Assembly (NCBI RefSeq): GCF_015040615.1
Contig: NZ_CP060402.1
Span: 1,054,001-1,118,000, forward strand
Direction of reading: 5' to 3'
DNA from: Microbacterium sp. YJN-G
Lineage (GTDB): Bacteria; Actinomycetota; Actinomycetes; Actinomycetales; Microbacteriaceae
DNA length: 64,000 bases
In this document: positions 32,978 through 41,773 of the stretch, one piece after another
How positions within the stretch are numbered: position 1 is the stretch's first letter
How the letters are laid out: each line of letters begins with the position of its first letter
Notes under the pieces: model-generated
The model's input: only the letters and a program-made list of their open reading frames with translations
Database searches by the model: none
Told to the model about the DNA's origin: nothing
Translations under genes and position numbers: made by a program

Positions 32978-34372
32978 TCAGACGGGGCGGTCGCCCTCGG
33001 GGCGGTCGTCGTCGTCGTCCGGCGCGGCTGCGTCGGGGGCGGCGCCGAAGTCGTCGCCGTCGAGCAGGCGCGCGAGCGCCTCGTCGAACTCGTCCGCGGC
33101 CGGAGCCTCACCGCGCTGCGTAGCCTGCAGGCGCTCGATCAGCGCCGTCGGATCGTCGATGTCGCCGGACTGCGGCATGAGGTCCGGGTAGTCCCACAGC
33201 GAGTCGCGGGCGGCGACGCCGACGGCATCCGTGACCGCCTGCCACATCGCCGACGCCTCGCGCAGGCGCCGCGGGCGCAGCTTCAGCCCGACCAGCGCAC
33301 CCAGCGCATCCTCGGCGGGCCCGCCGACCGCACGGCGGCGGCGCGCAGCCTCGGCCAGTCGCACCCCGTCGGGAAGCCGGGCGATCGCCTGGCTGGTGAC
33401 GACGTCGACCCAGCCGTCGATCGTGGCGATGAGGTTCTCCAGTCGCGTCAGGGCCTCGCGCTGCGCGTCGGTCTGCGCGGGCAGCAGCGCGCCGCCCTCG
33501 ATCGCCGCGCGCAGCTCTTCGGGGTTCGTGGGGTCCAGGCGCGAGGCGAGATCCTCGAGCGCGTCGATGTCGACGGTGACGCCGCGGGCGAAGTCGGTGA
33601 TCTGCGAGAGCACGTGCAGGTGCAGCCATTTCGCGTGCCGGTACAGGCGCGCGTAGGCGAGCTCGCGCACCGCGAGATACAGGGCCACCTGATCCTCGGG
33701 GATCTCGAGGCCTTCGCCGAAGCCGGCGATGTTCTGCGGGATCACCGCGGCGGTGCCTGCGGGCAGGACCGGGATGCCGACGTCGCCGCCCGAGACGACT
33801 TCGAGCGAGAGACGCCCCAGCACCTGACCGAACTGCGCCGCGAACAGCGAACCGCCCAGGCCGCGCATGAGCTGGCCTGCGCCCTGCACCATGCCGCGCA
33901 TCTCCTCGGGCACCTGGGTCTCCAGCGCGCCGGTGAGCGCGTCGGCGATCGAGGTCGACACGGGGGAGGCGATCTCCTTCCACACCGGCAGGGTCTTCTG
34001 CACCCAGTCGCCGCGGGTCATCGCCTGCGGGGCCGAGGCCAGCTCCGAGATCGTGGTCGCCTCGCTCAGCCAGAGGTTCGCCAGCGCGAAGGCCTCCGCC
34101 AGCGACGACTGCGCGGTCGCGGTGATCCCGAGACCCTCGCGGTTGGCGATGTGCAGCGCCTGACGTTCGGCGTTCTGCCACGGGTCTCCGCCGAACATGC
34201 CCTGCATCTGCGACATGAAGCCCTGCATCTGCGCCGGGTCGATGGGCATGCCCTGCATGCCCTGCATGCCCGAGAGCGCCTCGCGGAGAGCCTCCGGGTC
34301 GATCTGGCCGCCCGACATCATCCGGCGGAGCATCTCCTCGAAGTCCGAAGGGTCCTGTTCGTCGTCTGCCAT
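32978..34372 (-). CDS. Zincin-like protein (DUF2342, Rv3195 family) lacking HExxH
   Basis: 464 residues. A Met-rich N-terminal segment (about 17-60: MMSGGQ, GMQGMQGMP, MQGFMSQMQGMF) is followed by an alpha-helical domain and the DUF2342 core. Where the zincin helix would carry HExxH, the sequence is AVRELAYARLYRH (233-245): R-E-L-A-Y. With both histidines gone, classical zinc hydrolysis is unlikely. The acidic tail is Asp-rich. ATG 34372 has AGAGGG at a suitable distance; a longer frame upstream lacks signals. Divergent from the PDZ protease, as Rv3195 and Rv3194c are. Confidence 0.8.
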   Translation of the reverse strand: MADDEQDPSDFEEMLRRMMSGGQIDPEALREALSGMQGMQGMPIDPAQMQGFMSQMQGMFGGDPWQNAERQALHIANREGLGITATAQSSLAEAFALANLWLSEATTISELASAPQAMTRGDWVQKTLPVWKEIASPVSTSIADALTGALETQVPEEMRGMVQGAGQLMRGLGGSLFAAQFGQVLGRLSLEVVSGGDVGIPVLPAGTAAVIPQNIAGFGEGLEIPEDQVALYLAVRELAYARLYRHAKWLHLHVLSQITDFARGVTVDIDALEDLASRLDPTNPEELRAAIEGGALLPAQTDAQREALTRLENLIATIDGWVDVVTSQAIARLPDGVRLAEAARRRRAVGGPAEDALGALVGLKLRPRRLREASAMWQAVTDAVGVAARDSLWDYPDLMPQSGDIDDPTALIERLQATQRGEAPAADEFDEALARLLDGDDFGAAPDAAAPDDDDDRPEGDRPV

Positions 34373-34491
34373 GCGCTTCGCCCTCTCAGCATGCCCGTAG
34401 CGTGTGCGCTCTACGCTAGTCACACGATCCTGTGCCCGGACCCCGCCGGCCCCGGATTCCAGTACGCCGCTCGCGAACGCCCGGAGGTCAC

Positions 34492-35586
34492 TTGTCATCA
34501 CGCCGCAGCAACGGCACGGTCACCGGGATCGTCGCGCTGAGCGTCGCCCTGGTCGCTCTCGTGGTCCTCACCTTCGTGCCGACCCAGTACGTGATCCAGC
34601 GTCCGGGTCCGGTGTTCGACACGCTCGGTACCGCCCGGGATGCCGACGGCACCGAGGTGCCGCTGATCGAGGTGAGCGGGGCGGAGACCTACCCGACCGG
34701 CGGCGCGCTCGACCTGACCACCGTGCAGGTGGTCGGCAACCGCGAGCGCACCCCCACCTGGTTCGAGCTGGCACTGGCGTGGTTCGACCGGACGCGTGCG
34801 GTCGTGCCGATCGACACGGTGTTCCCGGAGGGTGTCACCTCCGAGGAGCGCGATGAGCGCAACACCGCCCTCATGATCGACTCGCAGCACGAGGCGACGG
34901 CCGCCGCCCTGAGCGAGCTCGGTTACGACGTCGGCGCGACCGTCGAGGTCGTCGACGTGATCGAGGGCTCGCCCGCCGAGGGCGAGCTGGCCAAGGGCGA
35001 CCGCATCCTCGCGATCGACGGCACGGCCGTCGACTCGGCCACGCTCCTGCGCGATCGGATCCAGCAGGCCGAGGGCGCCGAGGTCGAGCTCACGGTGCAG
35101 CGCGGTGCCCAGGAGCGCACGGTCGCCATCGCGCCGGAGAAGACGACGGATGCCGCAGGCGACACCGTCTGGCTGATCGGCATCACCCTCACCACCGACT
35201 ACGACTTCCCGATCGACGTCCGTCTGCAGCTCGACAACGTCGGCGGCCCGAGTGCAGGGATGATGTTCGCGCTCGGGATCATCGACACGCTCACCCCCGG
35301 TGAGATCAACGGCGGCGAGAACATCGCAGGCACCGGCACGATCGACGCCGCCGGCGAGGTCGGTCCGATCGGCGGCATCCGGCAGAAGCTGTACGGCGCG
35401 CGGGATGCCGGGGCGACCGTCTTCCTCGCACCGGCCGATAACTGCGGCGAAGTCGTCGGGCACATTCCCGACGGGCTGGACGTCTACCGCACGGCGACCC
35501 TGGAGGAGTCCCTGGAGATCCTCGAGGTGATCGCGAACGACGGCGACACCTCCGTGCTGCCGGTGTGCACGGCATCCGCGAACTGA
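34492..35586 (+). CDS. PDZ-domain Lon-like (S16) membrane protease
   Basis: A 364-residue protein: transmembrane anchor (about 8-32), extracytoplasmic region, PDZ domain (about 150-215) and a C-terminal S16 domain. The catalytic dyad is visible as Ser254 in GGPSAGMM and Lys299 in GGIRQKLYG. I propose the TTG at 34492 because GGAGGT lies just upstream; a GTG at 34432 lacks signals, and TACGCT at 34412-34417 fits a leader of about 68 nt. Homologous to Rv3194c. Probably active on the outer face of the membrane. Confidence 0.85.
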   Translation: MSSRRSNGTVTGIVALSVALVALVVLTFVPTQYVIQRPGPVFDTLGTARDADGTEVPLIEVSGAETYPTGGALDLTTVQVVGNRERTPTWFELALAWFDRTRAVVPIDTVFPEGVTSEERDERNTALMIDSQHEATAAALSELGYDVGATVEVVDVIEGSPAEGELAKGDRILAIDGTAVDSATLLRDRIQQAEGAEVELTVQRGAQERTVAIAPEKTTDAAGDTVWLIGITLTTDYDFPIDVRLQLDNVGGPSAGMMFALGIIDTLTPGEINGGENIAGTGTIDAAGEVGPIGGIRQKLYGARDAGATVFLAPADNCGEVVGHIPDGLDVYRTATLEESLEILEVIANDGDTSVLPVCTASAN

Positions 35587-35684
35587 CGCGGACGCACCTG
35601 CCGCGTCCGCGCTGAGCGGAACCTCGCGTCCGCGGTGAGCGGAACGCGGAGGCCCTGCATAGCCGGCCTGCATAGGATGGGACG

Positions 35685-38606
35685 GTGACCACCTCCGCAG
35701 CCCGCCCTCCGGCCACGCCCAGCACCTCCCGCCGAATCCTCGCCGTCTCGGTGGGGATCATCGCCGCGCTGATCGCCGCGTTCTTCGTGTTCGCGTCGCT
35801 CTACACGGAGTTCCTCTGGTTCGATCAGCTCGACTTCGCGTCGGTGCTGACGACGCAGTGGATCGCCACCGTGTCGATGTTCGCGATCGGCTTCCTCGGG
35901 ATGGCGGTGCCGCTGTTCGTCTGCATCCAGCTCGCCTACCGGCTGCGCCCGGTGTACGTGCGGCTGAGCTCGCAGCTCGACCGCTACCAGGAGGTCATCG
36001 AGCCGCTGCGCCGGCTGGCGATGTGGGGCATGCCGGTGTTCTTCGGCATCTTCGCGGGCTTCGCCGCCGCCGGCAACTGGAAGACCGTGTGGCTGTGGGC
36101 CAACGGCGTCACCACGAATACCCTCGACCCCGAGTTCGGCGTCGACACCGGCTTCTACCTTTTCGCGATGCCGTTCTACTCGATGCTGCTCGCGTTCGTC
36201 TCGGCGGTGCTGCTGCTGAGCCTGATCATCACCGCACTGGTGTCGTACCTGTACGGCTCGGTGCGCATCGGCCAGCGCGAGCTGCGCATCTCGAAGCCGG
36301 CGCGCATCCAGCTCGCCATCCTCGCCGGTCTCTACCTGGCAGTGCAGGCCGTGAGCCTGTGGCTCGACCGCTACCTCACGCTCGTGCAGCCCGAGGGGCG
36401 CATCACGGGTGCCGCGTACACCGGCGTGAACGCGACCATCCCGGGTCTTGCGATCCTGTCGATCATCGCCGCGGTCGTCGCGGTGCTGTTCTTCGTCACC
36501 GCCATCATCGGCCGCTGGCGCTTCCCGCTCGCAGCGACCGCGCTGCTGATCGTCGCCTCTCTCGTGGTCGGTATGGGCTACCCGTGGGTGGTCACAACCT
36601 TCCAGGTGAAGCCGAACGAGAACGCCTACCAGGCGCCCTTCTACGAGCGGAACATCAAGGCCACCAAGGAGGCGTACGACTTCGCCGACATGGAGGTCAC
36701 CTCGTTCAAGGCGACCACCGACACCGCCGCCGGCCAGCTGCGTGCGGATGCCGAGACCACCGCCTCGGTGCGCATCATGGACCCGGCCATCATCGGCCCC
36801 ACGGTCCGTCAGCTCGAGCAGTACCGCTCGTACTACCAGTTCGCACCCGAGCTGGACGTCGACCGCTACGAGATCGACGGCAAGACGCAGGACACGGTCG
36901 TCTCGGTCCGCGACCTCGACATGTCCAAGCTCGGCGGCGGTGACAGCTGGAACAACCGCGTCGCGGTGTACACCCACGGCTACGGGCTGGTCGCGATGGC
37001 GGGCAACGAGCGCACCAGCGACGGTGAGCCGGTGTTCCTCGAGCGCGGCATTCCGACCGCCGGCTTCCTCACCGAGAGCGAGAAGTTCGAGCCGCGGGTG
37101 TACTTCGGCGAGACCTCGCCCGAGTACTCCATCGTCGGCGCCCCCGACGGCGAGACGCCGGTCGAGATCGACTACCCGCGCGGCCAGGACGGTGCGAGCG
37201 ACACGAAGACCACGTTCACCGGTGACGGCGGTCCGCGTGTCGGCAACACCTTCATCAAGCTGCTGTACGCGCTGAAGTTCCAGTCCGAGCAGATCCTGTT
37301 CTCCGACCTGGTCAACTCCGAGTCGCAGATCCTCTACGACCGCGACCCGCGCACCCGCGTGCAGAAGGTGGCGCCGTACCTGACGCTGGACCGCGACCCG
37401 TACCCCAGCGTGGTCGACGGACGGATCGTGTGGATCGTCGACGGGTTCACCACCAGCTCGGCGTACCCGTACTCGAAGACGGTGAGCATGCAGGATGCGA
37501 TCGCCGATTCGAACACTCCCGCGTCGGCTGTTTCGTTCGACAACATCAACTACATCCGCAACTCGGTCAAGGCCACAGTCGACGCCTACGACGGATCGGT
37601 GAAGCTGTACGCCTGGGACGAGGAGGACCCGATCCTCAAGGCCTGGCAGAAGGTGTACCCGAGCACGGTCCAGCCGATCAGCGAGATGTCCGGTGACCTG
37701 ATGAGCCACGTGCGCTACCCGACCGACCTGTTCAAGGTGCAGCGGGCCATGATGGGCGTCTACCACGTCGATGACGCGGGGTCGTTCGCGCAGGAGGACA
37801 ACCGCTGGCAGACGCCGGAGGACCCGCGCAGCAAGGACCGTCTGCAGCCGCCGTACTACCTGTCGATGAAGATGCCCGGTCAGGACAAGGCGCGCTTCTC
37901 GATGTTCTCGACCTTCATCCCGGCCGACGCGCAGGGTGAGAGCCGCGAGGTGCTGATGGGCTACCTCGCCGTCGACTCCGACGCCGGCTCCGAGGAGGGC
38001 GTGAAAGCCGAGGGCTACGGCAAGCTGCGGCTGCTCGAGATCGACACGTCGACCACGGTCCCCGGCCCCGGGCAGGTGCAGAACACCTTCGACTCGGATG
38101 CCACGGTGGCCGAGAAGCTGAACGTGCTGACGATCGGTAAGTCCGAGGTCAAGTACGGCAACCTGCTGACACTGCCCGTCGGCGGCGGTCTGCTGTACGT
38201 GCAGCCGGTGTTCGTGCAGTCGTCCGAGGGCACCAAGCTCCCGAACCTGAGGAAGGTCCTCGTCGCCTTCGGTGATCGGGTCGCATTCGAGGACACCCTC
38301 ACCCAGGCACTGGACGCCCTGTTCGGCGGTGACGCCGGTGCGGCCGGCGGTGACGAGGACGTGGAGCCGACCGAACCCGATCCGGGTACCGGTGAGGGCG
38401 AGGGCGAGACCCCGCCGGACGAGGGCGGAACGCCCGCACCGGGAACGGATGCCCAGGCGCAGGCGCTCGAAGACGCCCGCGAGGCGCTCGCGGCTCGTGA
38501 GGCCGCGCTGAAGGCCGGCGACCTCGAGGAGTTCGCCGTGCAGGACAAGAAGCTGACGGCAGCGATCGAGAAGCTTCTCGAACTGGAGTCACAGACCGCA
38601 GAATGA
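35685..38606 (+). CDS. UPF0182 family large membrane protein
   Basis: 973 residues. Seven hydrophobic helices lie in the first 300 residues, followed by a long soluble region containing ENAYQAPFYERNIKATK, GPTVRQLEQYRSYY and PYSKTVSMQDA, conserved signatures of UPF0182 (M. tuberculosis Rv3193c). The C-terminus has an acidic, proline-rich linker and a coiled-coil-like helix (about 920-970). GTG 35685 has TAGGAT (35673-35678) 6 nt before it. Function unknown; a UUCG-capped terminator follows. Confidence 0.92.
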   Translation: MTTSAARPPATPSTSRRILAVSVGIIAALIAAFFVFASLYTEFLWFDQLDFASVLTTQWIATVSMFAIGFLGMAVPLFVCIQLAYRLRPVYVRLSSQLDRYQEVIEPLRRLAMWGMPVFFGIFAGFAAAGNWKTVWLWANGVTTNTLDPEFGVDTGFYLFAMPFYSMLLAFVSAVLLLSLIITALVSYLYGSVRIGQRELRISKPARIQLAILAGLYLAVQAVSLWLDRYLTLVQPEGRITGAAYTGVNATIPGLAILSIIAAVVAVLFFVTAIIGRWRFPLAATALLIVASLVVGMGYPWVVTTFQVKPNENAYQAPFYERNIKATKEAYDFADMEVTSFKATTDTAAGQLRADAETTASVRIMDPAIIGPTVRQLEQYRSYYQFAPELDVDRYEIDGKTQDTVVSVRDLDMSKLGGGDSWNNRVAVYTHGYGLVAMAGNERTSDGEPVFLERGIPTAGFLTESEKFEPRVYFGETSPEYSIVGAPDGETPVEIDYPRGQDGASDTKTTFTGDGGPRVGNTFIKLLYALKFQSEQILFSDLVNSESQILYDRDPRTRVQKVAPYLTLDRDPYPSVVDGRIVWIVDGFTTSSAYPYSKTVSMQDAIADSNTPASAVSFDNINYIRNSVKATVDAYDGSVKLYAWDEEDPILKAWQKVYPSTVQPISEMSGDLMSHVRYPTDLFKVQRAMMGVYHVDDAGSFAQEDNRWQTPEDPRSKDRLQPPYYLSMKMPGQDKARFSMFSTFIPADAQGESREVLMGYLAVDSDAGSEEGVKAEGYGKLRLLEIDTSTTVPGPGQVQNTFDSDATVAEKLNVLTIGKSEVKYGNLLTLPVGGGLLYVQPVFVQSSEGTKLPNLRKVLVAFGDRVAFEDTLTQALDALFGGDAGAAGGDEDVEPTEPDPGTGEGEGETPPDEGGTPAPGTDAQAQALEDAREALAAREAALKAGDLEEFAVQDKKLTAAIEKLLELESQTAE

Positions 38607-38617
38607 TGCGATCGGCT

Positions 38618-38645
38618 TGAGGGCGTCCCTTCGGGGGCGCCCTCA
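38618..38645 (+). terminator. Terminator downstream of UPF0182 gene
   Basis: TGAGGGCGTCCC and GGGGCGCCCTCA form a 12-bp stem (one G-T pair) capped by a TTCG tetraloop, 11 nt after the stop. Confidence 0.8.
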
Positions 38646-38721
38646 GTCGTTCACCCCTGGCGCAGTCGGGCCCGCTCGCGCACAATGAAGTCATCGACTC
38701 CGTCTGAGGAGGTGAACGGCC

Positions 38722-38910
38722 ATGCAGATCGAGGCCGGTTCCCGGATCGTGATCCACGGGACGCGTGCAGGCAGCACAGAGCGTCACGGCGAGGTGCTCG
38801 AGGTGCGTGGGGAGGGTGGCGGACCGCCGTATCTCGTGCGCTTCGACGACGGGCACGAGACGCTGATCTTCCCCGGCACCGACTGCGAGATCGAGCACGG
38901 GGCGGGGTAG
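38722..38910 (+). CDS. DUF1918 small protein
   Basis: 62 residues; a compact beta-rich domain with GSRIVIHGTR, HGEVLEVRG, PPYLVRFDDGHE and a final PGTDCEI, matching DUF1918, which occurs alone or fused to regulators in actinobacteria. GAGGAGG lies 9 nt before the ATG and CACAAT farther upstream could be its -10 box. Function unknown. Confidence 0.85.
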   Translation: MQIEAGSRIVIHGTRAGSTERHGEVLEVRGEGGGPPYLVRFDDGHETLIFPGTDCEIEHGAG

Positions 38911-39033
38911 CAGGGCGTCGTTCCGCCGTCGAGGCGTCCAGCTCTCGTTCATCCGCGCGACACGCCCGCCGGTCGCGAGGTCGTCCCCTCGATTCGCCCT
39001 TGCCGCGAGGCCGTGTTAGGCTTTAAGACGTGC

Positions 39034-39110
39034 CGCGGGGTGGAGCAGTTCGGTAGCTCGCCGGGCTCATAACCCGGAGGTCGTAGGTTCAAATCCTGCC
39101 CCCGCAACCA
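39034..39110 (+). tRNA. Initiator tRNA-fMet (CAU)
   Basis: 77 nt including an encoded CCA. The acceptor stem CGCGGGG / CCCCGCA has the C1-A72 mismatch diagnostic of bacterial initiators, and the anticodon stem carries three G-C pairs directly below the CTCATAA loop (GGG / CCC). D-arm AGCAGTTCGGTAGCT and T-arm GGTTCAAATCC are canonical. A strong hairpin terminator follows after 3 nt. Confidence 0.98.
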
Positions 39111-39113
39111 AGA

Positions 39114-39149
39114 GAAGAGGGCCCGGTCCGCAAGGACCGGGCCCTCTTC
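39114..39149. terminator. Strong hairpin after tRNA-fMet
   Basis: A perfect 16-bp stem, GAAGAGGGCCCGGTCC (39114-39129) with its complement (39134-39149), is closed by a GCAA tetraloop. It lies between the tRNA and the convergent AhpD-like gene and may serve both. Confidence 0.9.
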
Positions 39150-39180
39150 GCGTATCCAGGATGCTGTCGCGGCGACGCGC

Positions 39181-39525
39181 TCAGTGCGCGTGACCGTGCA
39201 CGGCATCCAGCGCGTTCAGCGCCAGCACCGAATGCGCATACGCGCCACCCGCGCGCATCTCGGCCGCGACCCAGATCGCCTCCATGACCTCCTCGTCGGA
39301 CGCACCCTTGCGGGAGGCGAGCTTGGTGTGTCCGTCGATGCAGTACGGGCACTGCGTGACGTGTGCGACGGCGACGGCGATCAGCTGCTTCGTCTTCTCA
39401 TCGAGCGCGCCTTCGGCGAAGACCTGCTTGCTGAACGCCTCGAACGCGGCAGCCGTGTCGGGCGAGAGCTCGCGGCGACGGCGCAGCATTTCTGGGGTGC
39501 GGGGCGGGTACATCGAGTCGGTCAT
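39181..39525 (-). CDS. AhpD-like carboxymuconolactone-decarboxylase-family protein
   Basis: 114 residues, a single CMD/AhpD domain. TQCPYCIDGH places Cys59, Cys62 and His66 in the redox CxxC motif, pointing to a peroxidase or thiol-reductase-like activity rather than lactone decarboxylation. The ATG at 39525 has AAGGAAGG 4 nt upstream, and TAGCCT lies about 28 nt upstream. Divergent from the nitrilase-family gene. Confidence 0.87.
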   Translation of the reverse strand: MTDSMYPPRTPEMLRRRRELSPDTAAAFEAFSKQVFAEGALDEKTKQLIAVAVAHVTQCPYCIDGHTKLASRKGASDEEVMEAIWVAAEMRAGGAYAHSVLALNALDAVHGHAH

Positions 39526-39596
39526 GGCCTTCCTTTCGTCGGTCACCACCAGGCTATGCCCGCACCGCCCAGCGCGGCCCGTGCCAGGATGGGCAC

Positions 39597-40406
39597 ATGT
39601 CCGCAGCCGCCCCGATCGTCGCCGTCTGCCAGTTCGCCCCGACAGCATCCCGCGAATCGAATCGCGAACGCGTGGCCGAACTCGTCAGCGACGCGGCGGC
39701 CAGGGGAGCGCGCGTGATCGTGCTGCCCGAGTACGCCAGCTACTTCACCGACCCCATGGACGAGTCACTCGCGGTGAACGCCGAGACGCTCGACGGCGCC
39801 TTCGTCGGCGCGCTGTGCGCGCTGGCGCAGGAGCACGGTGCCGTGATCGTCGCCGGCCTCGTCGAGCAGGCCGACGCCGGCCGGGTGCACAACACGGTCG
39901 TCGCGGTCACGGATGCCGGTGTGCAGGCCGTGTATCGCAAGCAGCACCTCTATGATGCGTTCCGACAGACCGAATCGGACTGGATCGCCCCGGGAGCGGT
40001 CGGCGGGGCCGCGGTGTTCGACGCCGACGGCATCCGATTCGGCCTGATGACGTGCTACGACCTGCGCTTCCCCGAGGTGGCCCGCACGCTCGTCGACGCC
40101 GGGGCGGATGCTCTCATCGTCCCCGCCGAATGGGTGCGCGGCCCGCTCAAGGAGCACCACTGGAGCACCCTTCTCACAGCCCGCGCGATCGAGAGCACCG
40201 CCTATGTGATCGCCGCCGATCATCCGGCGCCGATCGGCGTCGGACTGTCCCAGGTGATCGACCCGCAGGGCCTCACGGTCGCGGGAGTGAGCGCGGGGGA
40301 GGGGATCGCGACCGCCGTGGTGGATCACCGGCTGATCGCCCGCACCCGCGAGAGCAACCCCGTGCTGCGGCTGCGCCGCTACGGCGTCGTCCCGCTCCCA
40401 TCCTGA
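39597..40406 (+). CDS. Carbon-nitrogen hydrolase (nitrilase superfamily amidohydrolase)
   Basis: A 269-residue single-domain hydrolase with the Glu-Lys-Cys triad: Glu in VLPEYASYF, Lys in YRKQHLYDAF, Cys in MTCYDLRFPE. The YRKQHLYD and TCYDLRFPE segments fit the omega-amidase/deaminated-glutathione amidase (Nit1/Nit2) group, which suggests metabolite repair, though substrate cannot be fixed. CAGGAT (39585-39590) lies 6 nt before the ATG. Confidence 0.9.
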   Translation: MSAAAPIVAVCQFAPTASRESNRERVAELVSDAAARGARVIVLPEYASYFTDPMDESLAVNAETLDGAFVGALCALAQEHGAVIVAGLVEQADAGRVHNTVVAVTDAGVQAVYRKQHLYDAFRQTESDWIAPGAVGGAAVFDADGIRFGLMTCYDLRFPEVARTLVDAGADALIVPAEWVRGPLKEHHWSTLLTARAIESTAYVIAADHPAPIGVGLSQVIDPQGLTVAGVSAGEGIATAVVDHRLIARTRESNPVLRLRRYGVVPLPS

Positions 40407-40415
40407 CAGCCTGCG

Positions 40416-40485
40416 CTCAGCTCAGCTCAGCTCAGCTCAGCTCAGCCCAGCCCAGCCCAGCCCAGCCCAGCCCAGCTCAGCTCAG
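40416..40485. repeat. Pentanucleotide tandem array (14 units)
   Basis: Six CTCAG units are followed by six CCCAG and two CTCAG, 70 bp without interruption. The array starts 10 nt after the hydrolase stop and runs over the last codons and stop (TGA, 40477-40479) of the convergent aminotransferase gene. Confidence 0.97.
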
Positions 40486-41676
40486 CGCCGCCAGACGCTG
40501 CGCCGCCTCTTCGAGCACCTCGACGCGCTTGCAGGCGGCGAAGCGCACGAGGCCCGAGAAGTCGTCCTGATGCTCGGGTGCCACGAACGCGCTGATCGGG
40601 ATGGCCACGACTCCGGCACGCTCCGGCAGTGCGCGGCAGAACGCCGCGGCATCCGCACCGCCGAGTCCGGTGGCATCGGCGACCGTGAAGTAGCCGCCCT
40701 GCGGCTCATGCACCTCGAACCCTGCTGCGCGCAGCGCCTCGCCGAGCAGCGCGTGCTTGCGCTGCAGTCCGGCGGCGGCGCTGTGGAAGTAGTCGTCCGG
40801 CAGACGCAGCCCGACCGCGACGGCCGACTGGAACGGCGAGCCGTTGACGTAGGTGAGGAACTGCTTCACGGTCAGCACGGCGGTGATGAGCGGCGCCGGC
40901 CCGTGCACCCAGCCGATCTTCCAGCCCGTCACCGAGAACGTCTTGCCGGCCGATGAGATCGTGAGGGTGCGCTCGGCCGCACCGGGGAGGGATGCGATCG
41001 GCACGTGAGCGCCGTGGAACGACAGGTGCTCGTACACCTCGTCGGTGACGATGACCGCGTCGTGCCGCTCGGCGAGTCGCACGATCTCGGCCTGCACCTC
41101 GGCGGAGAACACCGCACCCGTCGGGTTGTGCGGGTCGTTGACGAGGATGATCCTGGTGCGGTCAGTCACCGCAGCCGCGAGCTCCTCGAGGTCGGGCCGG
41201 AACCCGGGACGCCGCAGCGGCACGGTGCGCAGGTGCGCACCGGCCAGGGCGACGACCGCCGCGTACGAGTCGTAGTACGGCTCGAACACGACCACCTCGT
41301 CGTCGGGTGAGTCGATCAGCGCCAGCAGCGTCGCCGTCAGGGCCTCGGTCGCCCCGGCGGTGACGATCACCTCGGTCTCGGGGTCGACCGCGAGCCCGTA
41401 GAAGCGCCGCTGATGCTCGCTGATCGCGTTGCGCAGATCCGGGATGCCGCGGCCGGGAGGGTACTGATTCGCACCCTGCGCGATCGCCTCGCGCGCGGCC
41501 TCCAGCACGACGGCCGGGCCGTCTTCGTCCGGGAATCCCTGGCCCAGGTTGATCGCGCCGAATCGCACCGCTGCGGCCGACATCTCTGCGAAGATGGTGG
41601 GCGCGACCTCGCCCTGCGGGGAGAGCAGACCCGCTCCGGCTGCGGTGCGCCGCCAGGCGCCGGAAATGACATCCAT
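40477..41676 (-). CDS. Class I/II pyridoxal-phosphate aminotransferase
   Basis: A 399-residue fold-type I aminotransferase with INLGQGFPDEDGP, NDPHNPTGAVFS, VTDEVYEHLSF and SSAGKTFSVTGWKIGW carrying the PLP lysine. The profile resembles DapC/kynurenine-aminotransferase-like enzymes; a role as N-succinyl-DAP aminotransferase is possible given dapD/dapE, but the locus is distant and this is speculation. The ATG at 41676 has TAGCCT (41684-41689) 7 nt upstream; longer in-frame starts have no such signal. Its stop lies in the pentanucleotide array. Confidence 0.85.
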   Translation of the reverse strand: MDVISGAWRRTAAGAGLLSPQGEVAPTIFAEMSAAAVRFGAINLGQGFPDEDGPAVVLEAAREAIAQGANQYPPGRGIPDLRNAISEHQRRFYGLAVDPETEVIVTAGATEALTATLLALIDSPDDEVVVFEPYYDSYAAVVALAGAHLRTVPLRRPGFRPDLEELAAAVTDRTRIILVNDPHNPTGAVFSAEVQAEIVRLAERHDAVIVTDEVYEHLSFHGAHVPIASLPGAAERTLTISSAGKTFSVTGWKIGWVHGPAPLITAVLTVKQFLTYVNGSPFQSAVAVGLRLPDDYFHSAAAGLQRKHALLGEALRAAGFEVHEPQGGYFTVADATGLGGADAAAFCRALPERAGVVAIPISAFVAPEHQDDFSGLVRFAACKRVEVLEEAAQRLAALS

Positions 41677-41725
41677 GCAGAACAGGCTAAGACCATAGGG
41701 GAATTCCATCCTCGCCATACGAAAC

Positions 41726-41755
41726 GCACAGACTCGGTTGTCAGTCTGATTGTGC
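41726..41755. promoter_or_regulatory. Imperfect inverted repeat upstream of the HtrA-like gene
   Basis: GCACAGACT (41726-41734) is mirrored by AGTCTGATTGTGC (41743-41755), with a 4-nt interruption in the right arm. It is between the divergent aminotransferase and htrA-like genes, 19 nt before the htrA-like ATG and overlapping any promoter there. A regulator-binding site is possible; none is identified. Confidence 0.35.
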
Positions 41756-41773
41756 GCCTGGAAGGAGCAGATC

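Noticed and set aside
40416-40485. Possible CRISPR array
   Set aside because: Units are 5 bp with no spacers; it is a simple microsatellite.
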